A program made the position numbers and the translations under genes. Shown piece by piece: positions 63,051-64,000 of a stretch of DNA of 64,000 nt (positions within the stretch are counted from its first letter, which is position 1; each line of letters begins with the position of its first letter). The stretch is from positions 434,001 to 498,000 of the forward strand of contig CBDCSK010000015.1 of the NCBI GenBank assembly GCA_965221605.1, in the 5' to 3' direction. The notes beneath the pieces are model-generated. The model worked only from the letters and a program-made list of their open reading frames with translations, searched no databases and had not been told where the DNA came from. This DNA comes from Aldehydirespirator sp965221605 (lineage in GTDB: Bacteria; Actinomycetota; Acidimicrobiia; Acidimicrobiales; Aldehydirespiratoraceae).

Positions 63051-64000
63051 CTTCGAGCATGTCGCTCTCGATGATCCAGCGGCGGATCTCCGACTCGCCC
63101 GAGCCGGCGCCGCCGGTGAACAGCGGCGATCCGTTGAACACGATCGCCAGCCGGGCACCGCCCTCCTCGGGGCGCCTCATCTTCGAGATCATGTGCTGCA
63201 AGAACAGGAAGCTCCCGTCGTTGATGCGTGGCAGTCCGGCTCCGAAGCGGCCCGCAAAGCCTTGGGCGGCGTGCTCGTCCCTGACGGTGTCGGCCACCAT
63301 CTTCCACTCCACGCCGAACGGAGGGTTCGCAAGCAGGTAGTCGAAGCGCTCACCTTCATGCTGGTCGTCGTCGAAGCTGTTGCCGAAGCGGATGTTGTCG
63401 GCGTCGGCGCCCTTGATCAACATGTCGGCCCGACAGGTGGCGTACGTCTCGGCATTCACCTCTTGGCCGAACACCCGCAGCTGAGCCTGCGGGTTGAGCT
63501 CGCGCAGATAGTCCTCAGCCACCGACAGCATCCCGCCAGTGCCGCACGCCGGGTCCAGCAGCGTCTTCACCACGCCCGGCCGGGTCAGCAGTCGGTCGTC
63601 GTCGGCGAACAGGAGGTTCACCATCAGCCGGATCACCTCGCGGGGCGTGAAGTGCTCGCCCGCGGTCTCGTTCGACAGCTCCGAGAACTTGCGGATCAGC
63701 TCCTCATAGAGATACCCCATCTCCAGGTTCGACACCGCGGCAGGGCTCAAGTCGATCTCCGCGAACCTCGACACCACCAGGTACAGCAGGTTGTGGTCGT
63801 CGAGGCGGTCGATCTGCACGTCGAAGTTGAACTTGTCCACGATGTCGCGCGCCGACTCCGAGAACCCCGCGATGTAGTTGCGCAGGTTCCCGGCCACATT
63901 GTCGGAATCGCCCAGCAGCGTGTGGAACGTGTGCTTGGACGTGTTCACGAAGGGCTGTCCGGCCACCTGCTGCAGCAGCGGCTCGCGGTTGCGCAGCGTC
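63051..64000 (-). pseudogene. hsdM: hsdM N-terminal part, runs off the window
   Basis: The 5' part of the type I methylase gene; the open frame continues past the window edge (T-L-R-N-R-E-P-L-L-Q-Q-V before the first internal Met), so its start is not seen. Motif I is DPACGTGGMLSVAEDYL and catalytic motif IV is ANPPFGVEW; HFTPREVIRLMVNLL is the standard segment before motif I. N6-adenine methylation is expected. The frame ends at ESDMLEA, where IS1380 enters. Confidence 0.92.

Noticed and set aside
1..64000. tRNA or rRNA genes
   Set aside because: No cloverleaf-like sequence with a TTCGA-type T-loop and no rRNA-like sequence was noticed. A tRNAscan run would settle it, and any hit would overturn this.

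Overview
The window is high-GC DNA from a free-living bacterium, most probably an actinobacterium. The evidence is abundant GTG starts, 4-nt stop/start overlaps, a PASTA-type kinase relative, class I ketol-acid reductoisomerase and a gatC-gatA-gatB cluster. The order cysteine desulfurase-mnmA-...-ligA-...-gatCAB-...-ilvBNC recalls class Acidimicrobiia; this is inferred from gene order only and no 16S gene is present.

Layout. (1) 0.3-1.2 kb: an RHH/Doc-type toxin-antitoxin pair beside a truncated DUF433-like gene. (2) 1.3-4.9 kb: a sulfur-transfer block (NifU-like scaffold, rhomboid protease, cysteine desulfurase, mnmA). (3) 5.0-5.6 kb: a VapBC-type pair. (4) 5.7-16.7 kb: a catabolic or uptake island flanked by a 28-bp direct repeat. 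Its right copy is the 3' end of a membrane-protein gene and its left copy is a relic of a similar 3' end. The island holds a ten-gene, mostly overlapping minus-strand operon (substrate-binding lipoprotein, fused permease, two ABC ATPases, small membrane protein, metallo-hydrolase, GNAT-like protein, Rieske-type oxygenase lacking two cluster ligands, LLM monooxygenase), a divergent TetR regulator and a second LLM enzyme. (5) 17.8-23.8 kb: ligA, then a restriction-modification patch with two DNA methyltransferases, a frameshifted endonuclease relic and a domain present both alone and fused to a methyltransferase. (6) 24-39.5 kb: housekeeping genes, including an ion channel with an odd filter, a DEDDh exonuclease-BRCT protein, a PASTA pseudokinase, gatCAB, a MATE transporter and ilvBNC preceded by a probable leaderless attenuator peptide.

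(7) 39.6-64 kb: a defence island battered by insertion sequences. A type I restriction system is scattered across it: hsdR (frameshifted and fused to an AlbA_2/Schlafen-like domain) lies about 16 kb from hsdS and hsdM, and hsdM is split by an IS1380 element with a clean 5-bp target duplication. Between them is the most unusual locus of the window. It is a 1,704-residue protein with a Cap4-like nuclease domain, a long TPR-like array, a PIN-like domain, a minimal nucleotidyltransferase and a HEPN domain, translationally coupled to a small HEPN paralogue. A divergent XRE/ImmA-IrrE gene beside it is split by an IS1182 element that itself carries a second IS1380. A lower-GC three-gene cassette and an ISL3 element containing an IS256 copy complete the island.

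How the parts fit. The core genes cover Fe-S and thiolation chemistry, Asn/Gln-tRNA amidation, DNA ligation and branched-chain amino acid synthesis. The accessory genes have entered at a few boundaries: the 3' end of the membrane-protein gene, after ligA, and after ilvC. Several accessory systems look inactivated or switched off by frameshift or IS insertion, while the large nuclease-HEPN pair is open and apparently intact.
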